The position numbers and the translations under genes are program-made. The notes beneath the pieces are model-generated. The model searched no databases and had not been told where the DNA came from. It worked only from the letters and a program-made list of their open reading frames with translations. DNA of 64,000 nucleotides, taken from NCBI GenBank assembly GCA_008638375.1, contig CM018048.1:4897440-4961439 (forward strand), given 5' to 3'. Origin of the DNA: Nyssa sinensis (taxonomy: Eukaryota > Streptophyta > Magnoliopsida > Cornales > Nyssaceae). Of this stretch, positions 25,080 through 35,659 are shown piece by piece; the first letter of the stretch is position 1, and each line of letters begins with the position of its first letter.

Positions 25080-26000
25080 GTGCTCTGATGCACTTATGTC
25101 CACTGCAAGGCCGGCTCCGGCTCCGGCTATGACTCTAGGGCGAAGCCACTTAAAGAAATTGCTTTAGGCTTCACATATCAAAAATGCCTTAAATTTTTAT
25201 ATATTTATAATATAATTCAATTAAGAATTTAAGTCGTATAAAAATCTAAAATTCATAAATAAAAGTCTAATTTTACAAAAAGACCCCAAACTTTATATAT
25301 TTATAATCTAATTAAATTAAAAATCTAAGATTATAAAAAAAAATTAAAAATCTAAGATTAATAAAAATCTAACTCTATGAAAAAAGTTCATAAAAATTCT
25401 ATGAAAAAAAATTAATTCTATTAATAGATTTTTATTTGTATTATATTTTAATTTTTTATTATTATCTCTTTAGGTAAAAAAAAAATATAAATTATATTAT
25501 TAGAGTTTTTTTCAATATGTAGCCCTCTCTTGTTGAAAAATAATTAAACTTTATATTATAAAAATAAATATAATATATATAAGAATCAAGGTAAAAAAAA
25601 CCTTTGTTAATTTATCAGTTTTTAATTATATAGAGTCAGCCTGGTTCATTATAGAAAGTAAGAAAGCCATGGTGCAGAGCGAATCAGGCGAATCACCTTG
25701 TCATTTGTGAAATAGATTTTCTTAGAATTATTTTAAGTGTGTGTACGCAGCATAAGTGTGTGTAGGCGACATGGAACTCGAACTCTAACTTGTCAAGTTC
25801 AGTAGATGTGGCCAATCACTTACATATGCACGACATGGGATTCGAGGTTCATTAGATCTAACTAATCACTTACATGTGTGTGATATGAAATTTGAATTCT
25901 GACCTATTGTATTGAAAAGATAAATTTTAACCACCTCAATCAATTAATAGTGGAATTTTATAAGGTTACTGCTTGGTGTTACGTTCGTGTCTACAAACAG
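25080..26000. repeat. AT-rich dispersed repeat block
   Basis: Starts near a GC-rich ggccggctccggct and runs through words such as ctattaatagatttttatt, ttattattatctctttag and agagtttttttcaatat. Related stretches recur near 27,960-28,140, 56,600-57,010, 60,230-60,420 and 61,990-62,190, with a tail at 29,000-29,050. The family is degenerate and non-coding; its ends could not be fixed. Confidence 0.55.
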
Positions 26001-26087
26001 ACTTGACTAATTTAAAACAGCAAATTAATTGAAATTTGAAAGTTTGAAACTGAAAAGCTGAAATAATTTGCGTTACTTAACATCCAA

Positions 26088-26091
<4 letters not shown>

Positions 26092-26153
<62 letters not shown>

Positions 26154-26222
26154 ACAAAAAAATAATCAAAAGATTCAAAACTTAGAAAAGTCTTCATTCT
26201 TATTCATGATTCGTAATCTCAC

Positions 26223-26281
<59 letters not shown>
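26092..26281. repeat. paired microsatellites forming a hairpin-prone structure upstream of exon 1
   Basis: (TG)n(TA)n(GA)n at 26,092-26,150 is followed about 75 bp later by (CT)n(TA)n at 26,226-26,281, so the two halves are inverted complements. The pair lies about 220 bp upstream of the glycosyltransferase ATG. The same arrangement is at 57,684-57,894 upstream of the paralogue. GA/CT tracts are known binding sites of plant BBR/BPC GAGA-type proteins; a regulatory role here is inference. Confidence 0.8.
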
Positions 26282-26500
26282 GTTGTGGGTCACGAGGGGC
26301 AGGTACAAGTAATATTAACTTAATTGTAGTTATTGCGATTATTAATTATAATATCATTTAATTGAGTAAGGTAGAAAGGTAAGCATCGCGCTACTAGCTA
26401 GAAAAAAAAGAACCAATTGAATTTGATCAACTGTTAATAAAGAGACTATAGATAAGCACGGGGAGTAGATACAAGCAAGACTCGATTCATTGGAGAGGCG

Positions 26501-26746
26501 ATGGATAAAGGAGGAGGAAGCAGTAACAATATTAAGGCGGATGATGCGTCGTTGGAGACAGGCGGTGGTCAACACCACCACCTCGACCACCTCCTCTTCC
26601 GGCAGGTTCTTAGGATTACGCTGTTATGCACGGTGATTGTTGTTTCATGTCTCGTTCTATATCATTCGGCCTATCCTTTCCAATTCTTGCCCAGCTCCTT
26701 TTACAAACCAGCCTCCTCCGCTCGCGGCGGAAACCTCTCTTCTCTG
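26501..26746 (+). CDS. nucleotide-diphospho-sugar transferase (PF03407), exon 1
   Basis: First exon (82 codons) of a putative Golgi glycosyltransferase of the plant DUF271/PF03407 family related to Arabidopsis At4g15970 and At1g14590. Start ATG in a good context (gaggcgATGG). Residues 1-35 are a polar cytosolic tail with Gly/His-rich patches; about 36-54 (VLRITLLCTVIVVSCLVLY) is a single membrane span, then a short lumenal stem, as in type II Golgi enzymes. It ends at a phase-0 donor (ctg|gtaagt). Exon 2 is 6.45 kb downstream in the same phase. Joined exons would give 395 residues (with exon 4) or 370 (if exon 3 is terminal), close to the family's usual length. A near-identical exon is at 58,610-58,843. 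The acceptor sugar is unknown. Confidence 0.85.
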
Positions 26747-28340
26747 GTAAGTTAATTACTTCTCATTCCTTTTACAGTTTATACATGTCCTTTTTGATAA
26801 TATATATATATATATATATCACTTTTATGCATGTAGATGATAATAATTTTCTACTGCATGAATCAGAAAGATTACAGAAAGCAAGGCATATCAATATTTT
26901 TGTCTGATTTATTGAAATTAATAATTAATACCATAATTGAAACGTTGACAGATGTATTATAAAATGAAATTTCCTTCTCTCGCCTCATCTCTCTTTTCTT
27001 TTTCCTTTTTCTCATTGATATCTTTACAATGAAGGCAAGGACTAGGAAACCCTCAAAATTCCATCAGTCCACATAAACGGCGTCTATAATTTTATTTAGG
27101 ATAAAACTATTCTCATCATTTAATTTTATCAAAAGTATTTTACATTATGAGCATCACTCTTTTAATTATTAAACATGTGTTTACCGTACTTTATAAAATA
27201 TTAAAATTATATATATATATATATAGTCGGCTTAAGATTATTTGAGACTTAAAACGGTAATTATAAATAAGAATTTGTTTACTTTATGAGACGCAAGAAA
27301 AATTACATAATTTAAGAATTAAATTTTTGTTAACCTTAAACTTTTAGTTTGAATTATAATAAATATACAAAGTTTGAGATTTTTTTTTTTGTTGGGTAGA
27401 AGAATTCTTTTGAATTTATACTTGTCATTTGGATTAATCTATAACGATTTGAGTTTTATTTTTGTAATTACACTTCTAATTTGGATTGAATTACATACTT
27501 CTATTGACTTACACTTCTAATTTAGATTGAATTACCATACAAAATTTAGGTTTTTTTGTAATTAGACTTTTATTTGTCTGTAATTATACTTCTATTGAGT
27601 TATACTTCTAATTTGGATTGAATTACTGTACAAAATTTAAGATTCTTTTCTAATTAGATAATTAGACTTTTATTTGTTTACAGATCTAGTTTAGATTAAT
27701 TTAAAGATACATAAAATTTGAAACATTCTTTTATAGGTAGAGCCTAAATTCATTGTTTCGTTGGCCTGAACATATATGTAATTGTGTTAGCCTATCGTAA
27801 CTCTCTTGGGACCCAAAATCATTATATCTTATATATTACATTGGGATGTAGCCCAATTTTACCACTAAGCCAACAAACAATGCTTGAAGCCCACGTATAG
27901 GAAGGTCCTATTTATAATATAATAGGACTAGAAGTTTAACTAGAGATCTAATATTAATAAAATACTAACTCTAATAAAGACTCCAAAAATATTTTAATTT
28001 TATTAATAGAGTTTTATTCCATATTGTTCTAATCTTTTATTATTACTTATTTAATTTTTTTTTTCAAAAAGAGATAAGATTAACTCTATTATTAAAATTT
28101 TATTCAATATATATATATATATATATATATCTTTTCTTCTAACTAACTATTTCAAATTAATAAATATTATATACATATATCAAAGTATTAGAAACATTTA
28201 TATATGTTCATTACAGTTTACTAAAAATAAATAGGTCTTGTTTAGAATTGTTATTTTGTTATTTTAAGTCTTGAATCATTTAGAGTCAACTCTGAAAATA
28301 AATTAAAAATACATATAATTTTTCTCTCTCACACACACGT

Positions 28341-28411
<71 letters not shown>

Positions 28412-29026
28412 TTGCTTCCCGTTCTCTATTTAATATTGTCAACACGTTCTTGTCAGTTTGTCAAAGATTCAAACGAATTGATCTGCTCTTATTCCAACTA
28501 GGATTGGATCTTCTTTCGTTACCTTTCTAGATGGGATCTTTTTTTTTATTTTTTCTATCACATGCGATTTACCTAATTATAATTTTAATTTTACATAACA
28601 TAAATTTAACTTTAAAAACTATTTAATAACTAACATATAATCACCACCACCACCACCACCACCAAAATGAATTAACGCTGAGACATCAAGTCCCACCATT
28701 CCAAAAGTAGTACCTACCATCGCTATTTTCAACCCCCACTGCATTTAGTAATCACTTCAAGTCTCTATCATGTCCAATTTGTAGGAACTGAAGGGAAAAA
28801 GAATTAGTAGAGATTTAATTATATACCGATCTTAGTAATTTTTTTTTTTTAATGACGGGAAACTTCACCCAAGACTCGGACTATTCGCAGTTAGAACTTT
28901 CGCTTTTGACTATCCCGAGCAGGTAATTAGTTAGACTATAAAATTAATTAAGTGGCTTTTTTCTTTGTTTTAAGTTGATCTCTTACTCATAGTTTTAATA
29001 ATAAAATTTTATCTAACAAAAGTAAG

Positions 29027-29066
<40 letters not shown>

Positions 29067-29474
29067 TTTTATATATTATATAAAATGATTAGTTGAGTAA
29101 TTATTTTGGCGACGGAAACTCATTGCAGTGTCGTTATATATTGAAGTAGACTGAAGTGATGTGTTGTCTGCTTATGCACATGATTGATAAGTTAGGAATA
29201 ATGGAGATGTTGCGTATATTGTCTAGTCCAAGGCTTCGAATCGATTGTTCATTCTGTGGAGTTGGTTGAGATAATATCCTTGAGCTTATATTCATTGTGC
29301 AGTAGATATTTGTCATATTAATATATAATTTATGATTTACATATTTTGTAAATATAATATATATTTATTGATTCAAATGAACAACATCGAGAATAATAAA
29401 AAAAAATTCACATATCTTGACTTAACAGTAAAATTGTCTTTTTCAAATCTCGTATTCGTGTAATTGTACTAACC

Positions 29475-29508
<34 letters not shown>

Positions 29509-29512
<4 letters not shown>

Positions 29513-29704
29513 ATGTTATCTTTATCACAAAATTTTATTAAATTTTTTTACCTGCTAACGTGACTGTTCGGGTGCTAGTCAATTAAGCCTCTTGGACTTA
29601 CCTGACATGATTAGCACCAAGATGTTGAATTTACTAACATCAAAAACAGTCACGTCAGCAGGTAGAGTTTTTTGATAAAATGTTAAAGTAATGATAGCAT
29701 TACT
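29509..29704. mobile_element. small MITE with long inverted repeats
   Basis: AGTAATGTTATC...ACCTGCTAACGTGACTGTT at the left pairs with the reverse complement of the right end (AGTAATGCTATC...ACCTGCTGACGTGACTGTT). About 196 bp, with arms of about 65 bp and a short loop. It sits in a TA microsatellite, so the target duplication cannot be read, although TA is possible. Confidence 0.75.
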
Positions 29705-30356
29705 CATATATATATATATATATGGTGGAGTTAAATGCATTTTTTCTTTTTAAAATTCTTACACTTTAATTTATAATGTATGATACGAGTGAGGGATAGT
29801 AATTTTTGTTACAACATAATGGCACAGTTGGAATAAGATATGAAATTAATAGATTTTGATTGAACATAAATAAGTTTGGGTTATAAATAGGTTAACACGT
29901 ATAACATCATTAATAAACATGTCGTGATTAAATTTTAATAATATCAACTCGTTTAACATAAGTTTAGATAATTTGTTTTACATTAAGAATTTATCAAAAT
30001 TTAGAAATTTTTTATTTATTAAAAAAAAATTTACTTTGATTTAACACATGTCTAAAATTTATTAAATTTAAAAATTATTTATACAAATAAAATAATAAAA
30101 TAATTTTTTTATTAAAAAAATAAAATATTAGAATAAATGAATTAATTATATTGATATTGTAACTTGTTTAATAAATAAATTAAATTTAAATTTATAATTT
30201 AATATGATTAGTTAATAATTAATAGTGTAAGATTCAAATTAAATCTTTGTTAATAATAATTTGAGTTTCGCTGCCATGTGAGATGGCTGTTATTTGTCTT
30301 GTCAATTATTGATTTCTCCTTCATTTTGTTGAACATCCCAAAATTTGTTCCATTTA

Positions 30357-31493
30357 GAGCAACTCTAAAGGGGAGTGCCATCTGGGGTGCCAACTCCATA
30401 ACTGCCGAAATGGCACCCCAGATTCAAAAATTTCCACTCCAACAGGAGTGGCATCCAGGATTGCAAAATGCCATTCCTGTTCTTGGGGTGGCATGTTTAC
30501 AAACGCAGGAGAGAGAAAAAGGAAAGGTGCCATCCAAACGGTTGAGCCATTTCCATTTCTACTGTTCAATAGCTACCATTCAAACGGCTATATTTCAAAA
30601 AAAAATCCTATAAATACAGAGATTTTCATACAAGATTTCAGAGATTTTTTGAAAAAAAAAACTTACAAAAGCTCAGATGACAGATCTGGAGGAGTTTTGC
30701 CGTGCTGCCAGCGGTGGAGGAGTGAGCTTGCGGCGGTGGCGCAGAGAGAGGGGAAAGGGAAGGGGAAGGGGAAGGGGAAGGAGGTGCAGGAAAAAAACAC
30801 AAGAAGGGGAGAGGCGCAGGGGATGGGGATGGGGAACGGGAGGGAGCCAAGGGAGGAAGGGGATGGGGAACGGGAAAGAAATGAGGAAAGGGAAAGAAAC
30901 CTTTCTATATATATAAAATAATTTTTTTTATTTTACTTGAAATTGAAACTGATTTTTTAAATTAAATTAATTTTTATAATTTAAATTGAATTTTTAAATT
31001 TTAGTTTATTTATTTATTATTTTTTTGTTAATTTAGGGTGATTTTATTTATTTAACTAATTTTTATAATTAAATAAATTTTTTTTATTTTAGTTAATTGT
31101 TATTTAGAATTTAAATTAATTTTTTAATTAAATTAATTTTTATAATTTAATTTGAGTTTTTTAATTTGATTTAATTTTTAATTATTTTTTTAATTAAGGG
31201 TGATTTTATTTATTTTTTAAAATTTGAATTTGAAATTTAAAATTTGAAATTTGAAATTTTGAATTTAAAAATATATCCGTTAAATTGTACTGTTATGAAA
31301 ACTATACCCATTAAAATATAATTATTAAGTTTAAATATATTTTTTAATAAAAATATTAAAATATTAAAATGGCACCCCTATTTTGGCACCTGCTATTGGA
31401 GCAGATTTATAATTTAGGGGTGCCATAACACTGTTCAAGGTTGCAAATAGGTAATTTGGCACCTCAAAATGGCAACTGCCTTTCGAGTTGCTC
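30357..31493. mobile_element. PIF/Harbinger-type non-autonomous element
   Basis: Terminal inverted repeats GAGCAACTCTAAAGG and, on the other strand, GAGCAACTCGAAAGG, flanked by the 3-bp target duplication TTA (30,354-30,356 and 31,494-31,496), diagnostic of PIF/Harbinger. 1,137 bp. The left third has repeated GGCACCCC/GTGCCA words and a purine-rich GGGGAA run (about 30,740-30,900); the rest is very AT-rich. Open frames at 30,448-30,921 reflect the purine run, and no transposase is present. Confidence 0.85.
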
Positions 31494-31991
31494 TTAGGTG
31501 GCTTTTTGACCTTCTGGTTTGCGGACTTTGTTAGATTCAAGAAATATATAATATTATTTTTATTTGTTAGTGTCTGTTTGATTGAAATATGTAAAATTTA
31601 TATCTGGTTAAATAGTTGAAATGATTTAATAATTATATAAAAATATTAATTGAACTGAGTTGTTAAGTATTTGAATAAAAATATTTCATAACTGACTAAA
31701 AATATTTAAGAAGTATAGAATGTCTTTTTTATCTTTAAATAATATATTTTTATTTAGTAATGTCATATATTAATAAATTATATTATTTATATAATTAACA
31801 AATATATATATATAAATAAAATCATATTTATATATATATATATATATTTGCATATGTATACATGCCATAACTAACCAAAAAAAAAAAAAAAAGATAAGTT
31901 AAATATAAATATATATATATATATATATGGGGGACATAACTATAATATTTGATAAAATCATGGGCAGTCTTCTAGTTTTTCTTTACAATTT

Positions 31992-32190
31992 AAGGTTGTG
32001 TTTGGATGGATAGATTGATCATTTTTACATTTCAAACGAGTATTTAAGATAAGTAGATATTTGTTTAGACTTCTTAAAACGTCTGTTTAAACATTTTCAA
32101 GATCAAAATAAGAATTTTAAAAAAATATTAGTAAATAATTTTTTTTAAACATTCATTTTCACTACCCATCCAAACAACTTCTTAATAAAA
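31992..32190. mobile_element. MITE-like inverted repeat
   Basis: The left end aaggttgtgtttggatgg is complementary to ccatccaaacaactt near 32,170, making an element of about 190-200 bp. A further partial copy of the same end (gatccaaacggcacctta) is near 32,330-32,347. Superfamily not settled. Confidence 0.5.
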
Positions 32191-33196
32191 GAAAGCTCGT
32201 TTGTCTAGCTTAATACGACTGGAGACCAAATTGTGTTGTATAAGTGCGGTTTCAAATTGTAGTTAAACGATTCATTAATCAATTAAGTGAGTTTTGAACT
32301 CATAAAACACATAAACTGACCGCAAACCGCCGATCCAAACGGCACCTTAGTCGAGGGGGAGGATTTTTAGTATTCAAGATATCAATTACATTAGTACAAG
32401 GAGGGAATTCTCAGAATGATCTGCCCCAAGTAAGAAAATTATACAATAATTCTTCATTAATACTTCTAAAATTAGCTGATAAAGTCATATGTATATTTAT
32501 AGTAAACTTGTGGATATAACATTTTAAATCAGTAAATATCTACTTTGTAATTTAATGTCATTTAATGGGTTCTACCTCACATACATGTTGATTAATGGGT
32601 AAATGTATGTTTTTCATATCATAAAAATTTAAAAATTTAAAAAAAAAATTCAAAATAATTGTTTACATTGTTAATCCCTGAATAAATAAAAGGATGAAAG
32701 AAAAAAAAACTTAGGATTATCTTACAATATAAAATAATCTTCCAAATCATTATTTTTAAGGCGGGTTGTTTTATTATAATCTAATGGTCACAAGTTCAAG
32801 TTGTGAAAACAAGTATTTTTGTTTACGGAGGACTAATATGACAGGAAAATCATCTAGGGCAAATCTAGTACACAATACTCTCGCTATTACAAAGTCTGAG
32901 AAAGTTAGATGTACGTAATTTTATTCCTGGAATGAGAAAATCATATAGGAATAATCCAGTTCACGAGAATCTTGTCACGATATGCAGGATAATGTACACA
33001 GTCTTACTCTTACAAGTGGAGAAATTGTTTTCGCGACTCAAACCCCATGACTTACAGGCCAAAATGAAGCAATCTTACTTTTGCACCAAACTCACCTTCT
33101 TGAAAGGAAAACATCTACATTTGAAAATTAGTAATCTTGATTTTCATTTCTTTTGTTTTTGTTATTGTTTTGATCCATTTCTTGTGACATTTTAAG

Positions 33197-33562
33197 GGAA
33201 AGGAAGAGTTGAAGTTGGAGACGGTATTGAAGAAGGCAGCCATGGGAAACAAAACAGTGATTATAACAACATTAAATGAAGCATGGGCAGCACCAAACTC
33301 TATATTTGATATCTTTCTTGAGAGCTTCCGAATTGGGAAACAAACTCAAAGGCTTTTGAATCATTTGGTAATTGTAGCATTGGACCAAAAGGCCTATTCT
33401 CGTTGCTTAGCTTTACATCCTCATTGTTATTCTCTCACCACCGATGGCATCGATTTTTCCGGCGAGGCTTATTTTATGACCGGCGACTACTTGAAGATGA
33501 TGTGGAGAAGGATTGATTTTTTACATTCAGTTCTCGAACTCGGATATGATTTTGTTTTCACG
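33197..33562 (+). CDS. nucleotide-diphospho-sugar transferase, exon 2
   Basis: Acceptor ttttaag, then GKEELKLETVLKKAAMGNKT, continuing with TTLNEAWAAPNS, FLESFRIG, HLVIVALDQKAYSRC, FMTGDYLKMMWRRIDFL and VLELGYDFVFT, all close to the PF03407 consensus. It encodes residues 83-204: the start of the nucleotide-sugar-binding fold, with the conserved ALD motif in the VALDQ strand. It ends at a phase-0 donor (acg|gtattc). The frame is intact. The true start is not the internal ATG at 33,242 but the acceptor at 33,196, because the upstream residues are conserved and the phase matches exon 1. Confidence 0.9.
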
Positions 33563-34103
33563 GTATTCTCTCTCTTTTCTCCTTGCCAAATAGTATTGAA
33601 AAACGTCTTCATTTGATAACGCTTTTTTAACTACGTTTTAGTTAATTACACTTTCGATTTTTTACAAATTTAAAAAAAAAAATGCTTTTCTATTTATTAT
33701 AAGTACTTAAAAAAAGTGTTACCTATATTTCTTTTTCTCACCCTAGCTAGATAGAAGCTCTATCTCATTGATATATGGCTCATTTAGGGGAAAAAGGTTC
33801 AATTATAAGGTTACATGAAAAAACTCATTTGCTTCCTAAAACAGTTCTAGACTACTTTTTTTTGCAAATGTACTTTTTTTAACTTTGGAAACATTAATGA
33901 AACACTTTTTCTTTATACTTGCATAACACGTGGGGCTCACGAGATCGGGTTCAAAGTGAGTGAACTTCACATGTTTTATGTGAGTGTTAAAAAAAGAAAA
34001 AAAAAGGTGCGCGTAAGTGTAATATTATTCATTTAGAAAAGCAATCACAAATATCCACATTCCACCAAACATTCCTGTTTTGTTTTCTTCATTGTCCTCA
34101 CAG

Positions 34104-34585
34104 GATGCTGATATAATGTGGTTTCAAGATCCATTTCCACATTTTTATCCAGATGCTGATTTTCAGATTGCTTGTGACAATTTCTGGGGCAACTCTTATG
34201 ACCTAAACAATAGACCAAATGGGGGTTTTAACTATGTAAAATCAAGCAACAGGACAGTCGATTTTTACAAGTTTTGGTACACTTCAAGCGAGGCTTATCC
34301 GGGCTTGCATGATCAAGATGTTCTTAACAAGATCAAGTATGATCCTTTCATCAAAAACATTGGACTCCAAATTAGGTTTTTGGACACAGCTTATTTTGGC
34401 GGATTTTGCGAGCCAAGCAAAGATTTTAATCTCGTCTGTACAATGCATGCAAATTGTTGTTTTGGTTTAGAGAGTAAAGTTCATGACCTTAGAGTTATGC
34501 TTCAAGATTGGAGAAATTTTATGGCATTGCCAGCTGATCAAAGGGCTTCACAACCATCCTCTTGGTCTGTTCCACAAAACTGCAG
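34104..34585 (+). CDS. nucleotide-diphospho-sugar transferase, exon 3
   Basis: Begins after cctcacag with DADIMWFQDPFPHFY; the D-x-D at residues 205-207 is the metal and sugar-nucleotide ligand of this family. Then DADFQIACDNF, NRPNGGFNYVKSSNRT, FYKFWYTSS, HDQDVLNKIK, IRFLDTAYFGGFCEPSKDF and TMHANCCFGLESKVHDL follow; the NGGFNYV, HDQDVLN and HANCC blocks are family hallmarks. No stop or frameshift to VPQNC. At 34,586 a GTACCA could be a donor (phase 2). If unused, the frame adds RYHNKY and stops at 34,604. Confidence 0.9.
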
Positions 34586-35565
34586 GTACCATAACAAATA
34601 TTGAGAGTATTTAATGAAAATGTGAAAATATTAAAGGGTATTTATATAATTTAAATATATAATTGGGATGGGACGGGCATACTTTTTCCTATCCCACTTT
34701 GAACCCGTGTTAGGTTTTAATATCTTTTTCCATCTCCGGTTCCATCTCATCCTATTTATTTTCTTCCCAAACCCATTCCATTAGGGTCAGAGGGGGGGCA
34801 AATTGCCATCCCCCTAAATGTAATTTTTGAATGTGAATTTCACATTGCCAAACAAAAGCTTAGCATTTTGAATCAATAGGTCAATACTTATGTGAATGTG
34901 ATAAAATATTGTGAAATTACCAACTCATCTAAAAGCTTAAACTTTTAGAGACGGCATAATTTTATTATTATATTCTCTAACACGGTCCCTCACATGTGGT
35001 TAGTTTGAGCATGCATGTGTCAATTCATATTTTTACGATGACGGTGAGATTTGAACTCGGGACTTTTTATCTGTTCTGATACCATGTGAAATCATCAACT
35101 CATCTAAAAACTTAAACTTTTCTAAATGATGTAACTTTATTATTATATTCTTTAACAAACATCATTAGTTGATAAAAAAAAAAAACACAATATATTTTTA
35201 TTTTCAAAAAGAAGTTTATGGCTAACATTATTTGATTTTATTTTTTTTGGTGGGTTATTGTCTTAGTATTTCAAATTTTCATCCTCCTGAGACACAAAAG
35301 ACGAATGCTGAACAAGGAGGAAACAATTGACAAATGTTTGTATATATGTTTGGACTTTGGGGATACAAAATGTTTGAAGGTAAACTCTTTATTGGACCCA
35401 ATTTAAAGTATTTAATTATCTTTCTTTCAAGAACTTTTATAATTTTATGTAAAAATATATGTAGCCCAGTTATGAAAATGGAGATTAAGTTTGATTGTTG
35501 TATTTATTTCATAAACCTACTATTGAACTTAACATAAATTTCATGTTGATCCATAAATGTAACAG
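34586..35565 (+). other. possible intron 3
   Basis: GT...AG bounded if exon 4 is real. Contains the 248-bp miniature LTR element at 34,910-35,157 and a short insertion-like stretch at about 34,660-34,810. Confidence 0.45.
34910..35157 (-). mobile_element. miniature LTR retrotransposon (TRIM/SMART type), 248 bp
   Basis: On the minus strand: LTR (35,157 to 35,085, TGTTAAAGAATATAATAAT...ATTTCACA), primer-binding site TGGTATCAGA (35,084-35,075, initiator Met), about 90 bp internal, a short purine-rich run (gtgaggga) and the second LTR (34,982 to 34,910, TGTTAGAGAATATAATAAT...ATTTCACA). Both LTRs are 73 bp. Flanks aatat and aacat are a 5-bp target duplication with one transition. No coding capacity, so it depended on another element's enzymes. 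It sits in the putative intron 3 of the glycosyltransferase gene. Confidence 0.85.
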
Positions 35566-35659
35566 GTCCTTACAGAAAGCTACAAATCAAAAACAAAGTT
35601 CTTCCATGACGGACTGGTACAAATTGTTATGGATATACCAGAGAAATGAACGACTGTAA
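35566..35659 (+). CDS. nucleotide-diphospho-sugar transferase, candidate terminal exon 4
   Basis: The acceptor taacag (ending 35,565) is in the right phase to complete the Arg codon split at 34,585; 31 codons follow, reading SLQKATNQKQSSS and then MTDWYKLLWIYQRNERL, with a TAA at 35,657-35,659. The C-terminal tail of this family varies, so homology cannot decide between this exon and a stop at 34,604. The open phase match is the only support. Confidence 0.4.

Larger units (their letters stand above)
14030..29060 (+). repeat. segmental duplication, copy 1
   Basis: Direct-orientation match to 52,365-62,205. Shared landmarks in the same order: the right half of the long-TIR element, ccatcccaagatttaac, the Copia target site, a hAT-like MITE, a (TA)n(GA)n tract, a MULE-like MITE, ggccggctccggct, the paired microsatellites, glycosyltransferase exon 1 and the start of intron 1. 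Copy 1 differs by the Copia insertion (14,596-19,709) and by an internal tandem duplication (20,086-23,503). Right-hand homology fades around 29,060 at the TA tract. Confidence 0.9.
26747..33196 (+). other. intron 1 of the glycosyltransferase gene
   Basis: 6,450 bp, GT...AG, phase 0. Its first 2.3 kb are shared with the paralogue. It holds a long (CA)n(TA)n tract (28,330-28,409), a (CAC)n tract near 28,640, and three DNA-transposon insertions at 29,509-29,704, 30,357-31,493 and 31,992-32,190. No other gene seen. Confidence 0.75.

Noticed and set aside
26626..26907. ORF starting MHGDCCFMSRS overlapping exon 1 (also at 58,723)
   Set aside because: Alternative frame of the membrane-span exon; it runs into the intron and has no homologue I recognise.
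30448..30921. 157-codon ORF with KGKGKGK and a charged tail
   Set aside because: Lies inside the PIF/Harbinger-type element over a GGGGAA purine run; composition artefact.
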